Below, piece by piece: positions 28,032 to 36,954 of a stretch of 64,000 nucleotides of DNA (position 1 is its first letter; every line of letters begins with the position of its first letter). The translations under genes and the position numbers were made by a program. The notes under the pieces are model-generated. The model searched no databases. It saw nothing but the letters and a program-made list of their open reading frames with translations, and was not told the DNA's origin. The DNA is from SXOA01 sp046153945 (lineage in GTDB: Bacteria; Planctomycetota; Planctomycetia; Pirellulales; Pirellulaceae), in contig JBJXFF010000210.1 in NCBI GenBank assembly GCA_046153945.1, positions 3,760 to 67,759 of the forward strand, read 5' to 3'.

Positions 28032-29497
28032 GTTGTGTAGCGCTCTCGTTCCCAGGCTCCCCCTGGGAACGCATCACCGCGAGGCTCTGCCTCGCCGCGA
28101 CTTTATTAACGCTCTTGACCGCAACAGCCCGCGCCGAGAACGTCGATCTTTCCACGGTCCCCTCGCGCAGTTCCGTCCAGCTCACCATCTATAACAGCGA
28201 AGACATCACCCTCGTGCGCGAAACCCGCGCGGTGACCTTTAAGAAGGGGCTCAACCCGCTCCAGTTTTCCTGGGCCAATACGCTCATTGATCCGTCCAGC
28301 GTGGAGTTGAAATTCCTGACGAGTGCCGACAAGCTCGAAGTCGTCGATACCACGTTTCCCCACGCCAAGCCGCAAATGCTGTACTGGAACGTGCAGAGCG
28401 AGATCGATGGCGAAGCCAAGGTGCAAATCACCTATTTTACCAGCGGCATTACCTGGTCGGCGGACTATCTGTGCATCGCGGACAAAGCCGAAAGGCAGAT
28501 GAGCCTGGACGGGTTCGTGCGGGTCTTCAACAACAGCGGAGAGGAGTATGAGGACGCCCAGGTCCGTCTCGTCGTTGGCACCATTAATCTGGTCGAGAAG
28601 ATCGCCCAGCTCGCGCAGATTGGACTGGGGGACGTCAAGGCACTTGATGACGGCCGGCTGAACGAGCTTCGCAAAAAGGCGACGCACGAATTCATGGAAC
28701 GCGGCGAAGCCAAAGAGAAGAAGGATGCCGAGAAAGCGGGGGAAGATCTGGCGGAAAAGCAAATCGTCAAGGAAGGCCTGAGCGAGTACTTCATCTACAC
28801 GATTGAAGGGACCGAGACCATCAAAAACGGCTGGAGCAAGCGGATGCGGTCGTTCGACGGGAAGCAAGTTCCGTTTGAGATTGAATACCGCTACCGCCCG
28901 CAAGAATACGGCGACCAACTGGTGCGGATGTATCTGCTAAAGAACGACGTGGCCAGCAAACTGGGAACCACGCCGCTGCCGGACGGCGTCGTACGCGTCT
29001 TTCGCGACAATGGCCGCGAAGGGCTTTCCTACCTGACCCAGCAATCCGTCAAATACATCCCCATCGGCGACAAGATCGAACTGAATCTCGGTGTCGATCC
29101 CGAAGTCCTCTTTGAACTCAAGAAATTAAAGATCAGCCGCGATAATTTGTGGCTGCAAATCAACGGCAAGAGCGAATTTCGCAAAATCGGCGGCGATGGC
29201 GTAAAAGTGGAAGAAAACTCCACGCTCGTCGGCTGGGACGAACATGAAATCTACTCCCAGCGGATTCGCAATTACAGCGGCAAGGATATCAACGTCGAAG
29301 TCCGCCGCACCTGGCCCGGCCACATCGTCTTCCGCAGCCTGCTGGAGCCGAAATTGCACGACTATCAAACGGCGGAGTTCAAAGCGAAGGTCCCTGCCGG
29401 CAAGACGGCGAACCTCCTATTTGAAATCGTCCGCCGCCAGGGGCGCAACGCCAAGCAAAACAACATCACGCTGGAAAACGCGGAGATCAAACCGTGA
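28028..29497 (+). CDS. Exported DUF4139-like paralogue 3 of 4
   Basis: A 489-aa protein, GTG start in a GTGA overlap with paralogue 2. The signal peptide carries the third repeat copy (residues ~7-24) and core TLLTLLTATARA before E-N-V-D-L-S. The variable linker near 205-245 is here highly charged and probably helical (MERGEAKEKKDAEKAGEDLA), unlike the Gly/Ala-rich or Ser/Arg-rich versions in paralogues 1 and 2. The flanking blocks (LVEKIAQLA before, EGLSEYFIYTIEGTETIKNG after) are conserved. The second half is more diverged than between paralogues 1 and 2. Confidence 0.88.
   Translation: MSCVALSFPGSPWERITARLCLAATLLTLLTATARAENVDLSTVPSRSSVQLTIYNSEDITLVRETRAVTFKKGLNPLQFSWANTLIDPSSVELKFLTSADKLEVVDTTFPHAKPQMLYWNVQSEIDGEAKVQITYFTSGITWSADYLCIADKAERQMSLDGFVRVFNNSGEEYEDAQVRLVVGTINLVEKIAQLAQIGLGDVKALDDGRLNELRKKATHEFMERGEAKEKKDAEKAGEDLAEKQIVKEGLSEYFIYTIEGTETIKNGWSKRMRSFDGKQVPFEIEYRYRPQEYGDQLVRMYLLKNDVASKLGTTPLPDGVVRVFRDNGREGLSYLTQQSVKYIPIGDKIELNLGVDPEVLFELKKLKISRDNLWLQINGKSEFRKIGGDGVKVEENSTLVGWDEHEIYSQRIRNYSGKDINVEVRRTWPGHIVFRSLLEPKLHDYQTAEFKAKVPAGKTANLLFEIVRRQGRNAKQNNITLENAEIKP
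28045..28098. repeat. Double-hairpin palindromic repeat in a signal-peptide region, copy 3
   Basis: Third copy. The first hairpin has one loop-side change (CCAGGCTCCCCCTGG) that keeps the outer stem GTTCCCAGG/CCTGGGAAC paired. Encodes S-F-P-G-S-P-W-E-R-I-T-A-R-L-C-L-A-A. Confidence 0.88.
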
Positions 29498-30969
29498 TTG
29501 CGATATTCCTTTCTCGCTCGCAGACCACGAGCGCGATTCTCGTTCTCTCGGTTCTCGCTTGCACTTCCGCGTCCCTTCGCGCCGAAAACGTGGACCTCTC
29601 CACCGCTCCCGCGCGAAACACAGTGCAACTCACCATTTACAACAGCGAGGACATAACCCTCGTCCGCGAAACCCGCACGGTGACGTTCAAGAGAGGTGTC
29701 AACCCGCTGCAGTTTTCCTGGGCCAACACCTTGATTGATCCCTCCAGCGTGGAACTCCAGTTCCTCACGCAGGCCGATAAGCTGGAAGTGGTCGACACGA
29801 CCTTCCCCCATGCCAAGCCGCAGATGTTGTACTGGAACGTCCAGAGTGAAGTCGACGGCGAAGCAAAAATTCAGATCACTTATTTCACCAGCGGGATCAC
29901 CTGGTCGGCGGACTATCTCTGCATCGCCGACACGGACGAGAAGCAGATGAGCCTCGATGGCTTTGTGCGGGTGCACAACAACAGTGGCGAAGAGTATGAG
30001 AAGGCCCAGGTTCGCCTGGTCGTCGGCACGATCAACCTGGTCGAGAAAATCGCGCAACTTGCCCAGATCCCGATTGCCGCTGTCGCCAACATGGATCGCG
30101 ACCAGCGGGAAACATGGCGTTTTAAGGCGGCAAAGGACGCCTTGATGGTCCCGGCTAACGGCCCGGCGGGGAACGCGGCCCCTGCCCCGGATGCTGCTGC
30201 TCCGAAGGAGATCATCAAGGAGGGGCTGAGCGAGTACTTCATCTACACGATTGAAGGGACTGAAACGGTCAACAACGGCTGGAGCAAACGGATGCGGTCC
30301 TTCGAGGGTCAGACCGTCCCGTTCAAGATCGAATACCGTTATCGTCCGCAGGAGTACGGCGAGCAACTCGTGCGGATGTACCTGCTCAAGAACGACAAAG
30401 AATCCAAGCTCGGCACGACGCCTCTCCCCGACGGCATCGTCCGCGTCTTTCGCGACAACGGCCGCGACGGCCTTTCTTACCTGACGAGGCAAGCGGTTAA
30501 GTACATACCCATCGGCGATAAGATTGAACTCAATCTCGGCGTCGATCCGGAAGTCATCTTTGAACTGATTAAGCTTCGCGTCTTCCGCAGCGACCTGACG
30601 CTGCAGATCAACGGCACCAATGAGTTCCGCAAGATAGGCGGCGATGGAGCCTTCAAGGAGGAGAACGCTTCGCTCGTTGGTTGGACCGAACATGAGATCT
30701 TCAGCCAGCGGATTCGTAACTACACCAGCAAGAGCATCAATGTGGAAATCCGCCGCACCCTCCCCGGTCACATCCTCTTCAAAAGCCAACTTGAGCCGAA
30801 GCTGCACGACTATCAAACCGTTGAATTCAAATCAACCGTCGCCGCCGGCAAGAAAGCGGACCTGCTGTTTGAGGTCATCCGCTTGCAAGGAACCAGCGCC
30901 AAGCAGAATAACGTGACGCTGCAGGAAGGCAAAGTCGCGCAGCCCGCTGACAAAAACACAGTGCCGTAG
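29494..30969 (+). CDS. Exported DUF4139-like paralogue 4 of 4
   Basis: A 491-aa protein, GTG start in a GTGA overlap with paralogue 3. Its signal peptide is conventional (FLSRSQTTSAILVLSVLACT, cleavage after LRA) and contains no palindromic repeat, which makes it the natural comparison for the other three. The mature protein begins E-N-V-D-L-S-T-A-P and keeps all conserved blocks. The variable linker near 205-245 is Ala/Pro-rich (NGPAGNAAPAPDAAAP). About 90 nt separate its stop from the next small gene. Confidence 0.88.
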   Translation: MIAIFLSRSQTTSAILVLSVLACTSASLRAENVDLSTAPARNTVQLTIYNSEDITLVRETRTVTFKRGVNPLQFSWANTLIDPSSVELQFLTQADKLEVVDTTFPHAKPQMLYWNVQSEVDGEAKIQITYFTSGITWSADYLCIADTDEKQMSLDGFVRVHNNSGEEYEKAQVRLVVGTINLVEKIAQLAQIPIAAVANMDRDQRETWRFKAAKDALMVPANGPAGNAAPAPDAAAPKEIIKEGLSEYFIYTIEGTETVNNGWSKRMRSFEGQTVPFKIEYRYRPQEYGEQLVRMYLLKNDKESKLGTTPLPDGIVRVFRDNGRDGLSYLTRQAVKYIPIGDKIELNLGVDPEVIFELIKLRVFRSDLTLQINGTNEFRKIGGDGAFKEENASLVGWTEHEIFSQRIRNYTSKSINVEIRRTLPGHILFKSQLEPKLHDYQTVEFKSTVAAGKKADLLFEVIRLQGTSAKQNNVTLQEGKVAQPADKNTVP

Positions 30970-31057
30970 GCCGGAAAACTCGTCTTGGAGCTTGCCCGCG
31001 GGCGGGAATATAATCCTGCCTTGAACTTTGTTCGAGGCAACGCACGGAGGCTGAGCT

Positions 31058-31555
31058 ATGAAGACGGGTCAAATGCTGTTTGTGGCCGTGGGCGGCATGC
31101 TCCTCGGCGCGGGGGGGACGCTGGCGATTCAGACCGGCCTGGTGAATTACGAAGTCTCGCTCGACATTCGCCCTCGCCATTCCATGACTGTCCCCCCGCC
31201 GGCCTTGGAGGCTCGGGCCCTGGATCCTTACACCGGTCCTCACATCGGGCAAACCTGGGAACCGGAGCCCCCATCGGTGGAAAACCTCCCCCTAACTATG
31301 CCCCCACTCGATGATCAGCAAGTCGCCGAAATCGTCTCCTTGCGCGAGCAAATCGGCTCCTCCGTTTCTCAAAAGTTGACCGATCTCACGGGCAATCAGG
31401 AAGCTGGAACTGGCGAAGCCTTCGCGGAACACCTCCGCGCCGCGGCTGGAACAAGCGACGCCACGGTTTCGAAACCTGAATCTGCAGTCGGCCCGCTTCT
31501 TCCCGCGGCGGAAAGCTCGCTGGCCCGCGGCCTGCGCGAATCCTATCTTCGATAG
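31058..31555 (+). CDS. Small anchored protein of unknown function
   Basis: A 165-aa protein with one N-terminal membrane or signal segment (MLFVAVGGMLLGAGGTLAI) and a Pro-rich, low-complexity body with a short helical stretch near 85-110 (DDQQVAEIVSLREQIGSSV). GGAGG lies just before the ATG. It sits between the DUF4139-like array and the pilus-type cluster, all on the same strand, and may belong with one of them. I do not recognise the family. Confidence 0.75.
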   Translation: MKTGQMLFVAVGGMLLGAGGTLAIQTGLVNYEVSLDIRPRHSMTVPPPALEARALDPYTGPHIGQTWEPEPPSVENLPLTMPPLDDQQVAEIVSLREQIGSSVSQKLTDLTGNQEAGTGEAFAEHLRAAAGTSDATVSKPESAVGPLLPAAESSLARGLRESYLR

Positions 31556-31785
31556 TCGTCCACGCGGCATTTCCAAATCGCCCCCTATCGCGGCCATTTC
31601 CCGCCAAATTAGAATGATTGGTGGGATAATCTATCCCAGCCGCGTTCCGCGGCGCCGCTGGTTGGCAGAAGAGAATGAGGCAACAGAGTCTCTGCTTACC
31701 GCCAATTCCAGCGCGCTGGCTTGGCGCAGCACCTGTTTTTCGGCTGAAAATGGGGCGTTTTGCCTTTCGCCTCCAGGAGTATGAC

Positions 31786-33507
31786 ATGGCCCGCAAGGGA
31801 GATTTTACCGAGATTCTGCTTCGCCGCCGCCTCATCGGGCAGGACCAGATTAACGAAGCCCGGCAGATGTCCAAGGACACGAACACGTCCTTGCAGGACT
31901 GCATCATCAAGCTGGGCTACTGCTCGGCGGACGACGTGATGCGGGCTGTGGCTCAGGAACATGGCCGCGATTTCGTGAATTTGTCGGAAGTCGCGATTCC
32001 AGAAAATATCATCGAACTTGTCCCCGAATCGGTCGCCCGCGAAAACAACGTGCTTCCCCTCTCCGAGGAAGAGGACTCGCTGAAAGTCATCATCAGCGAC
32101 CCCTACGACATCGACACCATCGAAAAGCTGCGGTTCATTCTCAACCGCAAGATCGACATCGCCCTGGCCCCCCGCGACCGGATCACCGAGGCGATCAATA
32201 AGTACTACACCCAGGTGGAAGGTGAGTCGGCGGACTCTGTGCTGCAAGAGTTCACGGATACCGCCATCGACTTCACGGAGACGGAAACCCAGTCCCAGAT
32301 GTCCGCCCAGGAGTCCGTAGACGAGAACAGTGCCCCCATCGTCCGCCTCGTCCAGCTCATGATTAGCGAAGCGGTTCAACTGCGGGCTTCGGACATCCAC
32401 GTCGAGCCGTTTGAAGAGGTTGTGCGGATTCGCTATCGAATCGATGGCATATTGCACAAACGCGATAGCCCGCCTCGCCGACTGTTGGGGGCGATTATTT
32501 CGCGTATAAAAATCCTTGCCAAGATGGATATCGCCGAACGTCGGCGCCCGCAGGACGGGCGCATCAAGATCACTGCTGGCGACAAGGATCTCGACTTGCG
32601 GGTTTCGGTCATTCCAACCAACCACGGCCAGTCTGTGGTTATGCGGCTGCTCGACAAAGACAACATTAAAGTGGGGACGCGCCAACTAGGATTGTCGGAA
32701 GATAATTTCACGCAGTTCCAAAGCCTCCTCCGCCGGCCGAACGGAATTATCCTCGTGACCGGCCCCACCGGCTCGGGCAAGACCACGACCCTTTATGCCG
32801 CCCTCAACGCTCTGAACCGCCCGGACCGCAAGATCATCACGGCCGAGGACCCGGTGGAGTACTACCTCCCAGGCATCAATCAGGTTGAAGTCCGCCATAG
32901 CATAGGACTCGATTTTTCCCGCATCATCCGCTCCATGTTGCGACAGGCTCCCAATATCATCCTGGTGGGAGAAATGCGAGACTCGGAGACAGCGTCGATG
33001 GGTATTCAGGCTTCTTTGACTGGACACTTAGTTTTTAGTACACTCCATACGAACGATGCGCCCAGTGCTGTGACGCGCATGATTGACATGGGTGTCCCCG
33101 GCTATCTTGTCGCCAGCTCGGTCATTGCAGTACTTGCTCAACGCCTTGTTCGCGTGGTTTGTTCGCGTTGCAAGCATCCCCTTTCGATACCCGAAAGCGT
33201 CCTTACCGACGCCGGAATCACACCAAAGATGGCCTCCAAGGCCCATTTCATGAAGGGGAAGGGTTGTGGCAACTGTAGCAAGAGCGGCTATCGCGGCCGC
33301 CTGGGGATTTTTGAGTTGATGATGATTAACGCCAAGATTCGAGAGATGATTTTTCAGAACCAATCGTCGGTCGAAATCCGAAAAGTCGCCATTACTCAAG
33401 GCATGAAAACACTTTACGTCGACGGCATCTATAAAGTCCTCAAAGGAATTACCACCTTGGAAGAGGTCTATCGCAACGCCAAGCGGACGGAGCAAGACAA
33501 CTTCTAA
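31786..33507 (+). CDS. Type IV pilus/type II secretion assembly ATPase (PilB/GspE-like), first copy
   Basis: A 573-aa ATPase. Residues ~1-150: N-terminal MshEN/GspE-N-type domain (FTEILLRRRLIGQDQINEAR). From ~185 the GspE core: ASDIHVEPFEEVVRIRYRIDG, Walker A GPTGSGKTTT near 326-335, Walker B-type I-L-V-G-E-M-R-D near 391-398, the His box STLHTNDAPSAV, and a four-Cys zinc site (C-S-R-C near 460 and C-G-N-C near 495). It powers pseudopilin polymerisation from the cytoplasmic face. CAGGAG upstream supports the ATG at 31786 rather than 31675. It heads the pilus-type cluster; a second copy lies downstream of pilT. Confidence 0.95.
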   Translation: MARKGDFTEILLRRRLIGQDQINEARQMSKDTNTSLQDCIIKLGYCSADDVMRAVAQEHGRDFVNLSEVAIPENIIELVPESVARENNVLPLSEEEDSLKVIISDPYDIDTIEKLRFILNRKIDIALAPRDRITEAINKYYTQVEGESADSVLQEFTDTAIDFTETETQSQMSAQESVDENSAPIVRLVQLMISEAVQLRASDIHVEPFEEVVRIRYRIDGILHKRDSPPRRLLGAIISRIKILAKMDIAERRRPQDGRIKITAGDKDLDLRVSVIPTNHGQSVVMRLLDKDNIKVGTRQLGLSEDNFTQFQSLLRRPNGIILVTGPTGSGKTTTLYAALNALNRPDRKIITAEDPVEYYLPGINQVEVRHSIGLDFSRIIRSMLRQAPNIILVGEMRDSETASMGIQASLTGHLVFSTLHTNDAPSAVTRMIDMGVPGYLVASSVIAVLAQRLVRVVCSRCKHPLSIPESVLTDAGITPKMASKAHFMKGKGCGNCSKSGYRGRLGIFELMMINAKIREMIFQNQSSVEIRKVAITQGMKTLYVDGIYKVLKGITTLEEVYRNAKRTEQDNF

Positions 33508-33812
33508 TTTCGCAAATCAAGGAAAATTCCTGCCGCCATTTTGCTTTCTTCATTTACCTCCTAATAATCACACTGCTTGCGAGCCATATTCTCATCCTTT
33601 TTTGCTCCAGGCACGGAAGAGGTAATTTCAGACAGGCAACTTTTTTATCGATTTCTCTTGATAAAGGCCGCTGCGACAAAGTCCGGAACAGACATTTAGC
33701 AGATAGCCGTTGGGGGGAGGTTTTCTCCTCCCGCGCAATTCCATAACAATTCTCCTCTTCCGCTCAGCCGGCGATTGCCCGCGCTGTCGGACGCTGCTTG
33801 GAAAGACCGGCG
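33508..33812. other. Intergenic region between first pilB-like gene and pilT
   Basis: About 305 nt, clearly more AT-rich than its surroundings. The only structure I see is a short hairpin, GGGAGG/CCTCCC with loop TTTTCT at 33715-33732, without a following T-run. It may hold the promoter for pilT, but I cannot point to convincing -35/-10 boxes. Confidence 0.5.
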
Positions 33813-34955
33813 ATGGCCACGATTCTCATTGACAAACTTCTGCAAGCCTGCGTGAAGCAGGGGGCCAGCGATATTCACATCGTAGTCGGACAGCCCCCCG
33901 TCTTCCGCCTCCACGGTCGCATGCGGAAGCTGGAAACCAAGACACTCGAACCGGACGACACTGTCGCCCTGATGAAGAGCATCGCCCCGGAACGGAGCCA
34001 GCGCGAACTCCAGGAAAAGGGGAGTGCCGACTTCGGCTTCGCCTTCGGCGAGCTGGCCCGGTTCCGAGTTTCGATTTTCAAGCAGCGCGGCAACGTTTCA
34101 ATGGTGCTGCGCCAAATTCCCAATAACATGCTCACCCCGGCGCAGCTCGGCCTGCCGGACGTGGTGACCAAGCTCGTGCTCCGCCCCCGCGGCCTGTTCC
34201 TGGTCACCGGACCGACCGGTTCCGGCAAAAGCACCACGCTGGCCAGCCTGGTGAACTACATCAACGAGAACGTCGATCACCACATCATCACCATTGAAGA
34301 CCCGATCGAGTTTTACCACTACCACAAAAAATCGACCGTCAATCAACGGGAAATCGGCGTCGATGTCCCCAGCTTTTCCGAAGCCATCCGCCGCGCCCTG
34401 CGTCAGGATCCCGACGTCATCCTCGTCGGCGAGCTCCGCGATCTGGAAACGATTGAATCCGCCATTACCGCCGCCGAAACGGGCCACATCGTGTTCGGCA
34501 CGCTGCACACCAACAGCGCCCAGGGAACCGTCAACCGCATCATTGACGCTTTCCCCGGCAACTTGCAGGATCAAATCCGCACGCAGCTCTCCACCTCCAT
34601 CATTGGCGTCGTTGCCCAGACGCTCCTGCCCAAAATCAGCGGCGGCCGCGTGGCGGCTTACGAGATTCTCATCGTCAATCCGGGCATTGCCAACTTGATT
34701 CGCGAGAACAAGACGTTTCGCATCAACTCGGCGATTCAGACCGGGGCCAAGTTCGGCATGCAACTGATGGACGACCATCTCTTCCGCCTCTGGAAAGAAG
34801 AGAAGTGCACCATTGAGGATTGTTTGTCCAAGGCTCACAACGGCGACGAACTCGCCAAGCGCATCGTCAACTTCCAGCGAATGGGGATGGATGAGCCGCA
34901 GCCAATGAATCCAGAGAACGACCCGAACCAGGGAAAACGACCGCCGGGACATTAA
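33813..34955 (+). CDS. pilT: Type IV pilus retraction ATPase (PilT)
   Basis: A 380-aa hexameric retraction ATPase of the PilT type: GASDIHIVVGQPPVFRLHGR near residue 15, Walker A GPTGSGKSTT near 132, Asp box TIEDPIEFYH near 158, Walker B ILVGELRDLETIE near 203, His box FGTLHTNSAQGTV near 225, and the PilT-type C-terminal block near 280-300. The C-terminal ~30 residues are a Pro/Asn-rich tail. It lacks the N-terminal domain and zinc site of PilB. Presence of a retraction motor argues that the cluster makes a dynamic type IV pilus rather than only a type II secretion pseudopilus. A TTG at 33798 is an alternative start; the ATG at 33813 with GGAAAG upstream is preferred. Confidence 0.95.
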   Translation: MATILIDKLLQACVKQGASDIHIVVGQPPVFRLHGRMRKLETKTLEPDDTVALMKSIAPERSQRELQEKGSADFGFAFGELARFRVSIFKQRGNVSMVLRQIPNNMLTPAQLGLPDVVTKLVLRPRGLFLVTGPTGSGKSTTLASLVNYINENVDHHIITIEDPIEFYHYHKKSTVNQREIGVDVPSFSEAIRRALRQDPDVILVGELRDLETIESAITAAETGHIVFGTLHTNSAQGTVNRIIDAFPGNLQDQIRTQLSTSIIGVVAQTLLPKISGGRVAAYEILIVNPGIANLIRENKTFRINSAIQTGAKFGMQLMDDHLFRLWKEEKCTIEDCLSKAHNGDELAKRIVNFQRMGMDEPQPMNPENDPNQGKRPPGH

Positions 34956-34995
34956 AAACAGCGGACAGGAGTCAGTGGACAGGAAACAGGGGACA

Positions 34996-35079
34996 GGCGA
35001 GCGGGGGGCGTAAGCCCCCTGATAAAAGCCCGAAGCGTAAGCGAGGGAACGGCACACTAACCCGACGCGCAAGCGAGGG
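34996..35079. repeat. Palindromic repeat (GGGGGGCGTAAGCCCCC class), copy 1
   Basis: Contains the hairpin GGGGGGCGTAAGCCCCC followed by two copies of a CCCGAAGCGTAAGCGAGGG-type tail (second form ACCCGACGCGCAAGCGAGGG). It occupies most of the pilT to second pilB gap. Related copies are at 43179-43230 and, more degenerate, 48783-48936. Confidence 0.8.
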
Positions 35080-35105
35080 AGAGGAAGAAAGCACCAGGAA
35101 CAGTC

Positions 35106-36824
35106 ATGGCCATCCGCAAAATCGGGCAAATCTTCGTCGACATGGGGTTCATCACCGATGACCAGCTCGGGATGCTCCTGGAAGAGCAGCAGACCCGCCC
35201 GGGCTCGCTCCTTGGCAAGATCGCCCAGGAAATGAACATGCTCAATGAGGAGCAAATTGTTCAAGCTCTCTCCGAGCAGATGGGGATGCAAGTTGTCGAA
35301 CTGGGGGATACCGGCCTCTCGCACGATGTCCTCAAAAAAATCACGGAGTCGATGGCCCAGCTCTACCGCGTGGTTCCTGTCGCCTTCGAAGGGAACCGAC
35401 TCACCGTCGCCACTTGCGACCCGCAAAATATCGTGATTCAAGACGAATTGCGCCAGATGCTCGGATACGATGTCCGCATCGTCATCGCAACGGAAACCGA
35501 CATCAAAAAGGCCCTCGACCGTTGGTATGCCTCCGACAAGGATACGATCGAGAACATTATCGGGGAAATTGAAGACGACCCGGAATTCAAGAAGGCGATG
35601 GCCGCGGCGGAAGCCGGCGGTGCGACCGACCTCACCAGCATCGAAGCCCTGGCCGATAGCGCCCCGGTTCGCAAGCTGCTGAACATGGTGCTGCTCCTCG
35701 CCATCAAGGACCACGCCAGCGACATTCATTTTGAACCGTTCGAGGACGAATTCCGCATCCGCATCAAGGCGGACGGCGTGCTGTTTGAAATGGTGCCTCC
35801 CCCGCGGCATCTCGCCTTCGCCATCACCACCCGCGTGAAAGTGATGGCCAACCTGGACATCGCCGAGCGCCGCCTCCCCCAGGACGGCCGCATCGAACTG
35901 ACGGTCGGCGGCCACCCTGTCGATCTCCGCGTGGCGGTCCTCCCGACGATGTTTGGCGAAAGCGTGGTTATGCGGGTGCTCGACCGCTCGGTCGTGTCCC
36001 TCAACCTGAACAAGGTGGGGATGGACCCGCCCATGCTCAAGATTTTCCGCGAAGTCATCGCCCGTCCCAACGGCATCGTGCTCGTCACCGGCCCGACCGG
36101 CAGCGGCAAGACGACCACGCTCTACTCCGCCCTCAGCGAGCTCAACAGCATTGAGGACAAGCTGATCACCACGGAAGACCCCGTGGAATACGACATCGAT
36201 GGCATTATTCAAATCCCCATCGATCACGAAATCGGCGTCACCTTTGCCGCTTGCCTGCGGGCCATTCTGCGGCAGGATCCCGACATCATCCTGGTGGGCG
36301 AAATTCGCGATCTGGAAACTGCCGAAATCGCCGTGCAAGCCTCCCTCACCGGCCACATGGTGTTCAGCACCCTGCACACCAACGACGCCCCCAGCACCGT
36401 GACTCGCATGAAGGACATGGGAGTCCCCACGTTCCTGATCACCGCCACGGTGGAGGCGATCCTCGCCCAGCGCCTGGTTCGCCGCGTCTGCAGCCAATGC
36501 CGCGAAGAGGTCGAGCCCCCCGAGGAAATGCTCTACGAGATTGGCCTCACTCCCGGCAAGCTCAACGGCCGCAAGTTCTATCACGGACGGGGCTGCGACG
36601 TCTGCAACAACACGGGCTACAAGGGCCGCGTCGGCCTCTTCGAGTTGATGATCATGAACGACGCCCTGCGGGAGCTGGTGATGCAGAATGCCTCCATCGA
36701 CGATCTCCGCAAAGCCGCCATGAGCTTTGGCATGGTTTCGCTCCGCGAATCAGGCCTGGCCTTCTCGGCCGACGGTACCACGACCTTGGATGAAGTAGTA
36801 CGAGAAACAATTTTGGAAGCCTAA
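35106..36824 (+). CDS. Type IV pilus/type II secretion assembly ATPase (PilB/GspE-like), second copy
   Basis: A 572-aa paralogue of the first ATPase with the same order of parts: N-terminal MshEN-type region in two tandem units (FVDMGFITDDQLGMLLEEQQ at the start), KDHASDIHFEPFEDEFRIRI near 205, Walker A GPTGSGKTTT near 330, ILVGEIRDLETAE near 397, S-T-L-H-T-N-D-A-P, and zinc cysteines C-S-Q-C and C-D-V-C. The two copies differ too much to be a recent duplication, so they likely have separate duties, for example one serving the pseudopilins encoded downstream. AGGAA precedes the ATG. It is followed by pilC after a 130-nt gap containing a repeat. Confidence 0.95.
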   Translation: MAIRKIGQIFVDMGFITDDQLGMLLEEQQTRPGSLLGKIAQEMNMLNEEQIVQALSEQMGMQVVELGDTGLSHDVLKKITESMAQLYRVVPVAFEGNRLTVATCDPQNIVIQDELRQMLGYDVRIVIATETDIKKALDRWYASDKDTIENIIGEIEDDPEFKKAMAAAEAGGATDLTSIEALADSAPVRKLLNMVLLLAIKDHASDIHFEPFEDEFRIRIKADGVLFEMVPPPRHLAFAITTRVKVMANLDIAERRLPQDGRIELTVGGHPVDLRVAVLPTMFGESVVMRVLDRSVVSLNLNKVGMDPPMLKIFREVIARPNGIVLVTGPTGSGKTTTLYSALSELNSIEDKLITTEDPVEYDIDGIIQIPIDHEIGVTFAACLRAILRQDPDIILVGEIRDLETAEIAVQASLTGHMVFSTLHTNDAPSTVTRMKDMGVPTFLITATVEAILAQRLVRRVCSQCREEVEPPEEMLYEIGLTPGKLNGRKFYHGRGCDVCNNTGYKGRVGLFELMIMNDALRELVMQNASIDDLRKAAMSFGMVSLRESGLAFSADGTTTLDEVVRETILEA

Positions 36825-36835
36825 GACAAAGCAAA

Positions 36836-36916
36836 CTCGAAATCCGAAGCACGAAATTCGAAAAGGTTGCTTCGACATGTATCTGTTTCGGATTTCGAAC
36901 TTCGGATTTCGGATTT
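36836..36916. repeat. Palindromic 'aaatccgaa' repeat between pilB-like and pilC
   Basis: An imperfect inverted repeat: CTCGAAATCCGAAGC and AAATTCGAAA on the left, TTTCGGATTTCGAAC and TTCGGATTTCGGATTT on the right. Same sequence family as the in-frame repeat in the permease gene at 10341-10378. Confidence 0.75.
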
Positions 36917-36954
36917 AAGACAACACGCCGCACCGCCTTAAAAGGTCCCCTCCC

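Noticed and set aside
25125..28098. CRISPR-like array from three equally spaced repeats
   Set aside because: The repeats are about 1.46 kb apart, each at the same place in a paralogous gene, and no cas genes are present.
26448..30816. Long minus-strand frames opposite the DUF4139-like array
   Set aside because: They mirror the paralogues and repeat with them; no start signals or protein families.
33715..33732. Rho-independent terminator after the first pilB-like gene
   Set aside because: A 6-bp hairpin exists but no T-run follows and it lies more than 200 nt after the stop.
34098..36584. 828-codon open frame on the minus strand opposite pilT and the second pilB-like gene
   Set aside because: Exactly antisense to two well-supported ATPase genes with all their motifs; the frame is open because of high GC codon bias.
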